A stretch of DNA of 5,924 nucleotides, from assembly GCA_020028115.1 (NCBI GenBank), contig JAHWYA010000133.1, positions 1 to 5,924 of the forward strand, in the 5' to 3' direction. A model generated the notes under the pieces. That model saw only the letters and a program-made list of their open reading frames with translations. It had not been told where the DNA came from and searched no databases. Positions 1 through 4,679 of this stretch are shown in pieces. Each line of letters begins with the position of its first letter. Within the stretch, counting starts at the first letter, position 1. Source of the DNA: Anaeromyxobacter sp. Its GTDB lineage: Bacteria > Myxococcota > Myxococcia > Myxococcales > Anaeromyxobacteraceae. Made by a program: the position numbers and the translations under genes.

Positions 1-300
1 GCGGCAGGAGGGGCAGCGCGCGACGAGCGCCACGCGGCGGCGGCCGGCGAACGCGTCGGCGCACAGCGCGAGGAGCCGCTCCTTCGCGTCGAGGTGCAGG
101 GCCGTCTCGGGCGCGGTGAGCGGGCAACGCGAGCCCGGCAGGTGGGCGAAGTGCGGCGCGCGGATCCGCCCGAGGTGCGGGACGAGCACCTCGCCGCAGC
201 CGACGCAGGTGAACGGGGCGCGGCCGCGGCGGTCGGCGGGGGCGAGCCGGTCCGCCCGGACCTTCGCGCCCTCGCGATCGCAAGCCCACAGGAGCAGCAC
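1..300 (-). CDS. CoiA-like protein, N-terminal part (runs off window)
   Basis: Reading leftward from a GTG at 300-298, the frame stays open for 100 codons to the window edge. The start MLLLWACDREGAKVRA is followed by a zinc-ribbon-like pair (C32-V-G-C35), then H50-F-A-H53, C59, and E65-T-x2-H69-x3-K73. This order (CxxC, HFAH, C, ExxxH...K) matches the N-terminal part of the CoiA family, which combines a metal-binding segment with a predicted nuclease-like domain and is linked to competence in Gram-positive bacteria. A further C96-P-S-C99 at the edge may begin a second zinc ribbon. The start was chosen because family members begin close to the CxxC region. An in-frame GTG at 366-364 is possible but would run into the leader of the divergent peroxiredoxin gene. 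No clear ribosome binding site is visible. Family assignment is by motif pattern only; the function in this organism is unknown. Confidence 0.68.
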   Translation of the reverse strand, partial: MLLLWACDREGAKVRADRLAPADRRGRAPFTCVGCGEVLVPHLGRIRAPHFAHLPGSRCPLTAPETALHLDAKERLLALCADAFAGRRRVALVARCPSCR

Positions 301-377
301 GCCCGCCGCGCCCCGCGCGGGAGCCTGCGCGGCGTGCCCCTTCGCGGTACGGCTAGGTCGAGACACGAGGAGGCTCC
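301..377. other. Divergent intergenic region, coiA-like / peroxiredoxin
   Basis: This 77-bp gap separates the leftward CoiA-like gene from the rightward peroxiredoxin gene and must hold the transcription start signals of at least one of them. I see no convincing -35/-10 pair for either direction. A perfect 10-bp palindrome CCCGCGCGGG lies at 312-321, which in DNA this GC-rich could be chance. Confidence 0.5.
368..373 (+). promoter_or_regulatory. Ribosome binding site of the peroxiredoxin
   Basis: AGGAGG, a perfect Shine-Dalgarno core, lies four bases before ATG 378. It fixes the start of the peroxiredoxin upstream of the in-frame TGA, and so argues that translation is meant to pass through that TGA instead of starting after it. 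Confidence 0.75.
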
Positions 378-833
378 ATGGCGCTCGAGGTGGGCAAGAA
401 GGCCCCGGCGTTCGCGCTCGAGGACGAGGCGGGGAACGTGGTGAAGCTCTCCGACTTCGCGGGGAAGCGGGTCGTCGTCTACTTCTACCCGAAGGCGATG
501 ACGTCCGGCTGAACGCAGGAGGCCTGCGACTTCCGTGACGAGGTCGACGCGTTCAGGAAGAAGAAGACCGCGGTCGTCGGGATCTCGAAGGACTCGCCCG
601 AGGCCCAGCGGAAGTTCAAGGAGAAGTACGACCTGCCGTTCCCGCTCCTCTCCGACGAGGGGCTCGCGGTCCAGAAGGCCTGGGGCGTCTGGGCCGAGAA
701 GTCGATGTACGGGAAGAAGATCATGGGCACCGTCCGGACCACGGTCCTCGTCGGCCCCGACGGCAAGGTCGAGAAGATCTTCTCGAAGGTGAAGGTCGAC
801 GGGCACGTGCAGAGCGTGCTCTCGGAGCTGTGA
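378..833 (+). CDS. bcp: Selenocysteine-containing BCP/PrxQ-type peroxiredoxin (TGA at codon 45 read as Sec)
   Basis: A thiol/selenol peroxidase that would reduce hydrogen peroxide and organic hydroperoxides in the cytoplasm. ATG 378 to TGA 831-833 is a single frame of 151 codons, interrupted only by TGA at 510-512. Read through, the protein is a full-length BCP/PrxQ. It has the N-terminal start [16 protein letters not shown], then P38-x3-T42-x2-U45 (the PxxxTxxC active-site motif with U for C), resolving C50 in [10 protein letters not shown], the family segment around W102 to K114, R120 as the active-site arginine, and a [13 protein letters not shown] strand. U45 and C50 match the positions I recall for the catalytic and resolving cysteines of E. 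coli Bcp. The usual TPGC is TSGU here. Codon use and family similarity continue unchanged across the TGA, with no frameshift, which argues against a decayed gene. Insertion would need SelA/SelB/SelC/SelD encoded elsewhere. The alternative is a Cys-to-stop mutation or a base error. Confidence 0.88.
510..512 (+). other. In-frame TGA proposed to encode selenocysteine
   Basis: The TGA is codon 45 of the peroxiredoxin and stands exactly where the peroxidatic cysteine of the family lies. It differs from a cysteine codon (TGC/TGT) by one base, and cysteine is the usual homologous residue replaced by Sec. The real stop at 831 is also TGA, so the two must be told apart by the hairpin downstream of codon 45. 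Confidence 0.85.
514..528 (+). other. Tight hairpin directly after the Sec codon
   Basis: CGCAGG 514-519 is perfectly complementary to CCTGCG 523-528 around a 3-nt loop AGG. It begins one base after the TGA. Its loop is only 7 nt from the TGA, closer than in known bacterial SECIS elements, so I consider the hairpin at 530-560 the better SECIS. The two do not overlap and could stack, or this one could slow the ribosome. Confidence 0.45.
530..560 (+). promoter_or_regulatory. Candidate bacterial SECIS hairpin
   Basis: Hand folding gives a stem of ten base pairs. CTTCC 530-534 pairs with GGAAG 556-560, TGA 536-538 with TCA 553-555, and CG 539-540 with CG 550-551, leaving G535 and T552 as single-base bulges. 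The apical loop 541-549 reads AGGTCGACG. It starts 28 nt after the TGA, inside the range (about 16-37 nt) I recall for bacterial SECIS elements, and carries G and U near its 5' end as SelB recognition requires. The loop begins AGGUC, as I recall for E. coli fdhF. As expected for bacteria, it lies inside the coding sequence, over residues 51-61. Not computed; a competing hairpin lies at 514-528. Confidence 0.6.
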
Positions 834-872
834 TCATCGCGGCGGCGCCCGAACCGCTGTAGAACGGCGCCC

Positions 873-2168
873 ATGGCGAAGCGCGCGCTCCGGAACGACC
901 AGGTCGACGCGGCCGTGCTCGAGGTCCACGGCCTCGTGCACGACCAGGGCTGGCTCGCGGACCGCGCGCTCGAGCGCGCCCTCCGGCGCGAGCGCGGCCT
1001 GTGGGCCGCCGAGCGGCGAGCGGTAGCGGACGCGGTGTACGGGATCGTCCGCTGGCAGGGGCAGCTCGACGCGCTCCTCGGTGGCCGGCCCGCGCTGGGA
1101 GAGCGGTACGCGGCGTGGCTCGCGCGCTTCGGCGGGATCGCGCCGGCGGACGCGGCCCGGCGGCTCGGCGTCGCGCCCGCGCGCCTCGCGGGGCTCGCCC
1201 AGGCGGACGCGCGGATCGCGGCGGTCGCCGATCCCCTGGACCGGTTCTCCCTCGAGGCCTCGCTCCCGCGCTGGATCGCCGACCGCTTCGCGGCGCAGCT
1301 CGGCCTCGAGGACGCGCGCGCGCTCGGCCGCGTCCTGAACGAGCGCGCGCCGCTCACCGTCCGCGCGAACCTGCTCCGCGGCGACCGCGGCGTCCTGCGC
1401 GCGCGGCTCGCGCAGGAGAAGGTCACGGCCGAGGAGACCCGCCACTCGCCGTGGGGGCTCGTCCTCGACGGCCGGGAGAACGCCTTCGCCCTCGCGTCGT
1501 TCCGCGACGGCTGGTTCGAGATCCAGGACGAGGGCAGCCAGCTCATCGCGCTCGCCTGCGGGGCGAGGCCGGGGCTCACGGTCGTCGACGCCTGCGCCGG
1601 CGCGGGGGGCAAATCGCTCGCGCTCGCCGCCGAGATGCGGAACAAGGGATCGCTCCACGCGCTCGACTCCGACGCCGAGCGGCTCGAGGAGGCGCGCCGC
1701 CGCGCCCGCCGCGCCGGGGTCCACAACCTGCGCGACCGCGCGATCCCCGCGGGCGCCGAGGCCGACGCGGCGCTCGGGGACCTCGCCGGCAAGGCGGACG
1801 TCGTCCTCGTCGACGCGCCCTGCAGCGGCCTCGGGACGTTGCGCCGGAAGCCGGACGCGCGCTGGCGGCTCTCCCCCGACGATCCGGCCCGGTTCGCCAG
1901 GCTCCAGCGCGAGCTCGTCCGCCGCTTCGCGGCGCTGGTCAGGCCGGGGGGACGGCTCGTGTACGCGACCTGCTCCATCGGGCCGACCGAGAACGACGAG
2001 GTGGCCGAGTTCGCGGTTCGCGAGGTCGGGCTCGTCCCGGCGCCGCTCGCCCCGCTGCTCGGCGAGGACCGCGCGCGGGCCCTGGGCGCGGGCGAGGCGC
2101 GGCTCACGCTGCTGCCGCACCGGCACGGGACGGACGGGTTCTTCGTGGCGACGTTCGAGAAGAGGTAG
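873..2168 (+). CDS. rsmB: 16S rRNA (cytosine-C5) methyltransferase, RsmB/Sun family
   Basis: Uses S-adenosylmethionine to methylate a cytosine of 16S rRNA (C967 in E. coli numbering) during small-subunit assembly. The 431 residues match the family length. Residues about 10-130 are a helical NusB-like RNA-binding domain (RALERALRRERGLWAAE, then VADAVYGIVRW). Residues about 160-230 lead into FEIQDEGSQL, typical of the family. The Rossmann methyltransferase domain follows: SAM-binding motif I VDACAGAGGK at 238-247, motif IV DAPCSGLGTLRRKPDARW with Cys317 (release cysteine), and motif VI YATCSIGPTEND with Cys367 (catalytic nucleophile). It ends in LLPHRHGTDGFFVATFEK, as expected. Both cysteines are present, so it should be active. 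No Shine-Dalgarno sequence precedes the ATG; a TAGAAC hexamer lies 7 nt upstream. The gap to the peroxiredoxin is 39 bp. The related RsmF is less likely given the NusB-like N-terminus. Confidence 0.93.
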   Translation: MAKRALRNDQVDAAVLEVHGLVHDQGWLADRALERALRRERGLWAAERRAVADAVYGIVRWQGQLDALLGGRPALGERYAAWLARFGGIAPADAARRLGVAPARLAGLAQADARIAAVADPLDRFSLEASLPRWIADRFAAQLGLEDARALGRVLNERAPLTVRANLLRGDRGVLRARLAQEKVTAEETRHSPWGLVLDGRENAFALASFRDGWFEIQDEGSQLIALACGARPGLTVVDACAGAGGKSLALAAEMRNKGSLHALDSDAERLEEARRRARRAGVHNLRDRAIPAGAEADAALGDLAGKADVVLVDAPCSGLGTLRRKPDARWRLSPDDPARFARLQRELVRRFAALVRPGGRLVYATCSIGPTENDEVAEFAVREVGLVPAPLAPLLGEDRARALGAGEARLTLLPHRHGTDGFFVATFEKR

Positions 2169-2170
2169 GC

Positions 2171-2200
2171 GGTCGAGGTCCAGGTCCAGGTTCAGGTCCA
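2171..2200 (+). repeat. Five tandem hexamers (GGTCCA type) between rsmB and mutM
   Basis: The units are GGTCGA, GGTCCA, GGTCCA, GGTTCA, GGTCCA, each exactly 6 bp. The array starts two bases after the rsmB stop and ends three bases before the mutM ribosome binding site. Two units differ from the consensus by one base. It looks like a degenerate microsatellite in the leader of mutM. Confidence 0.85.
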
Positions 2201-2202
2201 CC

Positions 2203-2208
2203 GGAGGG
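2203..2208 (+). promoter_or_regulatory. Ribosome binding site of mutM
   Basis: GGAGGG ends 7 nt before GTG 2216. It supports this GTG, which is also the only start that places proline at position 2 as the enzyme requires. Confidence 0.75.
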
Positions 2209-2215
2209 AAGGCCC

Positions 2216-3043
2216 GTGCCGGAGCTGCCCGAGGTCGAGATCGCGGCGAGGAACCTCCGGGAGTGGACCGCCGGCCGGAGCATCGTCCGGGTCGAGGCCT
2301 CGCCCACCGCGAAGTACGTCTTCCGTCCCTCGAGCCCCAAGGCGTTTGCGCGCGCCGTCGCGGGCGCCCGCTTCGGCGAGATCCGGCGGATCGGAAAGAA
2401 CCTGCTCGTCTCGCTCGAGAGGGACGGCGCGCCGCTCGGGGTGCTCGCGCACCTCGGCATGACGGGGAAGTGGCTCCGCCGCGAGGCGGGCGACCCGCCG
2501 ACGCGGTTCTCGCGGGCGCGCTTCGCCCTGGACGACGGGGCGGTGCTCCACTTCGACGACCTGCGGCTGTTCGGACGGCTGCGCGTCGTCCCCGGGGCGC
2601 GCTTCGACGAGGTGCCGGAGGTGGCCGCGCTCGGGCCGGACCCGCTCGACCGCGGCATCGACCCGGCCGCCCTCGGCGACGCGCTCCGCCGCTCGAAGCT
2701 CCCGGTGAAGGTCCGGCTCATGGACCAGGCGCTCCTCCCCGGCGTCGGCAACATCTACGCGAGCGAGGCCTGCTTCCGCGCGCGCGTCGACCCCCGCCGC
2801 AAGGGCCCATCGCTCGCCCCGCGCGAGGTGAAGGCGCTCGCCGGCGCGATCGTCACCGCCATGAAGGACGGGATCGCGCGCCAGGAGGGGCCGGAGATCA
2901 CCTACGTCGAGGAGGGCGGAGCGAACCCCTTCCTCGTCTACGGCCGCGAGGGCGAAAAGTGCCCGCGCTGCCGTCGCGCGAAGATCCAGCGGGTCGTTCA
3001 GGCGCAGCGGTCGACCTTCTTCTGCCCGCGTTGCCAGCGGTGA
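2216..3043 (+). CDS. mutM: Formamidopyrimidine-DNA glycosylase (Fpg/MutM)
   Basis: A bifunctional DNA glycosylase/AP lyase that excises 8-oxoguanine and formamidopyrimidines. It starts at GTG; after Met removal the N-terminus is PELPEVE, whose Pro2 is the Schiff-base nucleophile and Glu3 the acid/base. The 275 residues are the normal length. Next come K61 in RRIGKNLL (the conserved lysine of this region), the AHLGMTGKW motif, and the helix-two-turn-helix with LLPGVGNIYASEA, whose Asn contacts the lesion strand. The C-terminus has a four-cysteine zinc finger: CPRC, 17 residues including QAQRSTFF, CPRC, then QR. By my recollection the usual spacing between the cysteine pairs is 16, so the loop may be one residue longer. 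All catalytic features are present. The gene follows rsmB by 47 bp and could be co-transcribed with it. Confidence 0.96.
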   Translation: MPELPEVEIAARNLREWTAGRSIVRVEASPTAKYVFRPSSPKAFARAVAGARFGEIRRIGKNLLVSLERDGAPLGVLAHLGMTGKWLRREAGDPPTRFSRARFALDDGAVLHFDDLRLFGRLRVVPGARFDEVPEVAALGPDPLDRGIDPAALGDALRRSKLPVKVRLMDQALLPGVGNIYASEACFRARVDPRRKGPSLAPREVKALAGAIVTAMKDGIARQEGPEITYVEEGGANPFLVYGREGEKCPRCRRAKIQRVVQAQRSTFFCPRCQR

Positions 3044-3055
3044 GGAGCGTGCCAC

Positions 3056-3076
3056 GCACGCGTGCGGGATCCGCAC
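3056..3076 (+). terminator. Hairpin after mutM, possible terminator
   Basis: GTGCGG 3062-3067 pairs with CCGCAC 3071-3076 around the loop GAT, beginning 18 nt after the mutM stop. It overlaps a 10-bp palindrome GCACGCGTGC at 3056-3065, so two alternative folds exist. There is no T-tract after it, so it does not meet the classical intrinsic terminator rule. It could equally be a transcript-end structure or chance. Confidence 0.3.
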
Positions 3077-3148
3077 ACCGCGTCGCGCCGTAACCCTGCA
3101 TCGCGCCGACCGCCCGTACGCGGTCCACCGCTTGCAATTCGGCGCGTC

Positions 3149-3613
3149 ATGCGCGCCCTCGCCGCCGCCTCGCTGTTCCTGTCCGGGTGCGGCCTGTTCC
3201 TGCGGAACGATCCGCCCCTGCCGGAACACATCCGCGACCCGCCCACCGCGTACCACGTCGAGGGCGAGGTCCGCGACGAGCGGACCCTCGCGCCGATCCC
3301 GGACGCGGAGGTCACCGTCGAGACCGATCGGCCGGGCTACGCCGTGACGCGCCGGACGGATCCGGGCGGCCGCTTCTCCATCGGCTACTCGGCGCTGCAG
3401 CATCGGTACTCGAGCGGCGAGCTGTTCGTGAACAACCTGTTCCTCGGCGACGAGACCGAGGCGGTGCTCGTGTCCCGCATCTCGATCCGCGCGGAGGGCG
3501 GCGGCCAGTGCGCGCCGATCCAGACGTTCCCGATCGAGAAGGCGCCGCGCACGCTCACGCTCCTCGTCGGGAGCTGCGCGACGTACCGCCCCCGCCCGCG
3601 CTCGGCCGAGTAG
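3149..3613 (+). CDS. Small lipoprotein with carboxypeptidase-regulatory-like domain
   Basis: A 154-residue protein with a lipoprotein signal peptide: [14 protein letters not shown], lipobox L11-S-G-C14, where C14 would be lipidated and become the mature N-terminus. Residue +2 is glycine, so by the E. coli rule it would go to the outer membrane. Residues about 35-80 ([20 protein letters not shown], then a DPGGRFSI strand) match the pattern V.G.V.D..T..PIPDA.V...T...G.F.I of carboxypeptidase-regulatory-like domains, a transthyretin-like beta-sandwich often found on bacterial surface proteins. C121 and C143 could form a disulfide. The frame is open further upstream (possible GTG at 3062), but only ATG 3149 puts the signal peptide at the N-terminus. 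No Shine-Dalgarno sequence is visible. It has no enzymatic motif, and I do not recognise a specific function; a structural or binding role at the envelope is inferred. Confidence 0.8.
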   Translation: MRALAAASLFLSGCGLFLRNDPPLPEHIRDPPTAYHVEGEVRDERTLAPIPDAEVTVETDRPGYAVTRRTDPGGRFSIGYSALQHRYSSGELFVNNLFLGDETEAVLVSRISIRAEGGGQCAPIQTFPIEKAPRTLTLLVGSCATYRPRPRSAE

Positions 3614-3662
3614 GCCCTCCCGGCTGGCGGATCGGCTCGACCGGCAGGTAGAGTCCCTCCGG

Positions 3663-4520
3663 ATGCGCCTCGCGGATTTCGCCGCCCTCTCCGTCGCCGA
3701 GCTGCGCGAGCGGTTCGTGGAGGGCGGCCGGCCGCTCCCGGAGGAGTGCGAGGCGGCGCTCGAGCAGGATCCGCGCGCCGGAGCGCGCGAGGTGCTGCGG
3801 CTCGTTCGCAAGCGGCGCGCCGAGAACCGCGCCGAGGGGCAGCGGCTGCGCCACCTCCTCCGGTTCGAGTGCGAGCTCTGGGAGCGCGGGGTGCTCCACG
3901 TCGCGGGCGTCGACGAGGCGGGCATGGCGCCGCTCGCCGGGCCGGTCGTGGCCGCGGCGTGCATCCTGCCGCGCGACTACCGCCCGCGCGGCGTCGACGA
4001 CTCGAAGCAGCTCGACGCGCGCGAGCGCGAGCGGCTCGCGGAGGACATCCGGCGGAACGCGATCTGCTTCTCGGTCGCCCGCGCCGAGGTCGAGGAGATC
4101 GACGGGATCAACATCTACCGGGCGGGGCTGCTCGCGCTGACGCGGGCGGTCCGCGGGCTCTCCTGCGTCCCGGGCCACGTCCTCGTCGACGCGCGGAAGC
4201 TGCCGGAGCTGGGGATCCCGCACACGCCCATCATCCACGGTGACGCGCTCTCCCTCACGATCGCCGCCGCCTCGATCGTCGCGAAGACCGCGCGCGACGC
4301 GCTCATGGCGGAACTCGACGCCGCCCATCCGGGGTACGGGTTCGCGCGGCACAAGGGGTACCCCACCTCGGAGCACTTCGACGCGCTCCGGCGGCTCGGG
4401 GCGTGCCCCGTCCACCGGCGATCGTTCCAGCCCGTGCGCGAGGCGCTCGGGCTCGTCCCGGTGCAGGCGGAGCTCTTCGTCGCGGCGCCCACCGGCGAGC
4501 TCGACGAAACCGACATTTGA
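3663..4520 (+). CDS. rnhB: Ribonuclease HII with N-terminal extension and variant GRG motif
   Basis: Cleaves RNA in RNA/DNA hybrids and starts removal of ribonucleotides misincorporated in DNA. It has 285 residues. The catalytic core begins near residue 80 with GVDEAG (D84, E85) and continues with [15 protein letters not shown] at 112-117, NIYRAGL at 150-156, VLVDA (D176), HGDALS (D194) and [13 protein letters not shown]. It ends with [17 protein letters not shown] (Y225) and [11 protein letters not shown]. All four carboxylates and the tyrosine are present. The first ~78 residues form a charged helical extension like that of Bacillus-type RNase HII. Two usually invariant spots differ: the GRG of DEAGRGP, which reads the ribonucleotide 2'-OH, is G87-M88-A89, and the lysine of IIKGD is H192. 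The family call is firm; substrate preference may differ. A weak AGGTAGAG precedes the ATG by 9 nt. The gap to the lipoprotein gene is 49 bp. Confidence 0.94.
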   Translation: MRLADFAALSVAELRERFVEGGRPLPEECEAALEQDPRAGAREVLRLVRKRRAENRAEGQRLRHLLRFECELWERGVLHVAGVDEAGMAPLAGPVVAAACILPRDYRPRGVDDSKQLDARERERLAEDIRRNAICFSVARAEVEEIDGINIYRAGLLALTRAVRGLSCVPGHVLVDARKLPELGIPHTPIIHGDALSLTIAAASIVAKTARDALMAELDAAHPGYGFARHKGYPTSEHFDALRRLGACPVHRRSFQPVREALGLVPVQAELFVAAPTGELDETDI

Positions 4521-4545
4521 CGCAGCGGTCGGCGCTGGATACAAC
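4517..4545 (+). promoter_or_regulatory. Putative sigma-70-type promoter for pcnB
   Basis: TTGACG at 4517-4522 matches the -35 consensus at five of six bases. After exactly 17 bp comes TACAAC at 4540-4545, four of six for the -10. The -35 overlaps the rnhB stop codon TGA 4518-4520. This AT-rich pair stands out in very GC-rich DNA. A start near 4552 would give pcnB a leader of about 130 nt. Prediction by eye only. Confidence 0.5.
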
Positions 4546-4679
4546 CTCGCGCCTGAGGACGAGCCCGACGGTGACCCCCGCCGGTGTCCCGAAGTCGAAG
4601 CAGCACGGCGGGGTCGAGAGGCGCGTTCCAGGAGCGGGGATCTCCCCCGTTCCCGGGCGCCCCCCGATCCGGCGACCGC
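4521..4679 (+). other. Intergenic leader of pcnB
   Basis: This 159-bp gap between rnhB and the polymerase gene holds the putative promoter and a 9-bp hairpin (4631-4653). I recognise no small gene and no known riboswitch. The frame of the downstream gene is open back to an in-frame GTG at 4584, which could lengthen that protein by 32 residues, but no ribosome binding site supports it. Confidence 0.5.
4631..4653 (+). promoter_or_regulatory. Nine-bp hairpin in the pcnB leader
   Basis: GGAGCGGGG 4631-4639 pairs with CCCCGTTCC 4645-4653 (eight Watson-Crick pairs and one G-U) around the loop ATCTC. It ends 26 nt before ATG 4680. There is no T-tract, so it is not a classical terminator for rnhB. 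It holds the only GGAG upstream of the start, so it may affect translation or transcript stability. Hand-folded only. Confidence 0.45.

Noticed and set aside
378..512. Peroxiredoxin as a pseudogene or a 44-residue truncated protein
   Set aside because: Family similarity and codon use continue in the same frame to a normal C-terminus, the stop sits exactly on the catalytic cysteine, and a SECIS-like hairpin follows. A broken gene would be expected to show damage at random sites.
844..871. Two GGCGCC copies flanking the gap before rsmB as a terminator or operator
   Set aside because: The hexamer is self-palindromic and common at this base composition, the loop would be 16 nt, and no T-tract follows.
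485..2201. Long minus-strand frames opposite the peroxiredoxin and rsmB
   Set aside because: They are Ser/Arg/Ala-rich or Arg/Glu/Val-rich with no domain pattern, and are shadows of the plus-strand genes.
1001..2215. N-terminal extension of MutM back into rsmB
   Set aside because: The frame is open but the sequence is Arg/Ala/Pro-rich noise. MutM needs Pro2 at its N-terminus, which only GTG 2216 with its GGAGGG site gives.
3062..3148. GTG 3062 as start of the lipoprotein
   Set aside because: It would put 29 charged residues before the signal peptide; the lipobox fits ATG 3149.
4635..4653. Rho-independent terminator for rnhB
   Set aside because: The stem is good but no T-run follows, and it lies over 110 nt past the stop and downstream of a likely promoter, so a leader hairpin fits better.
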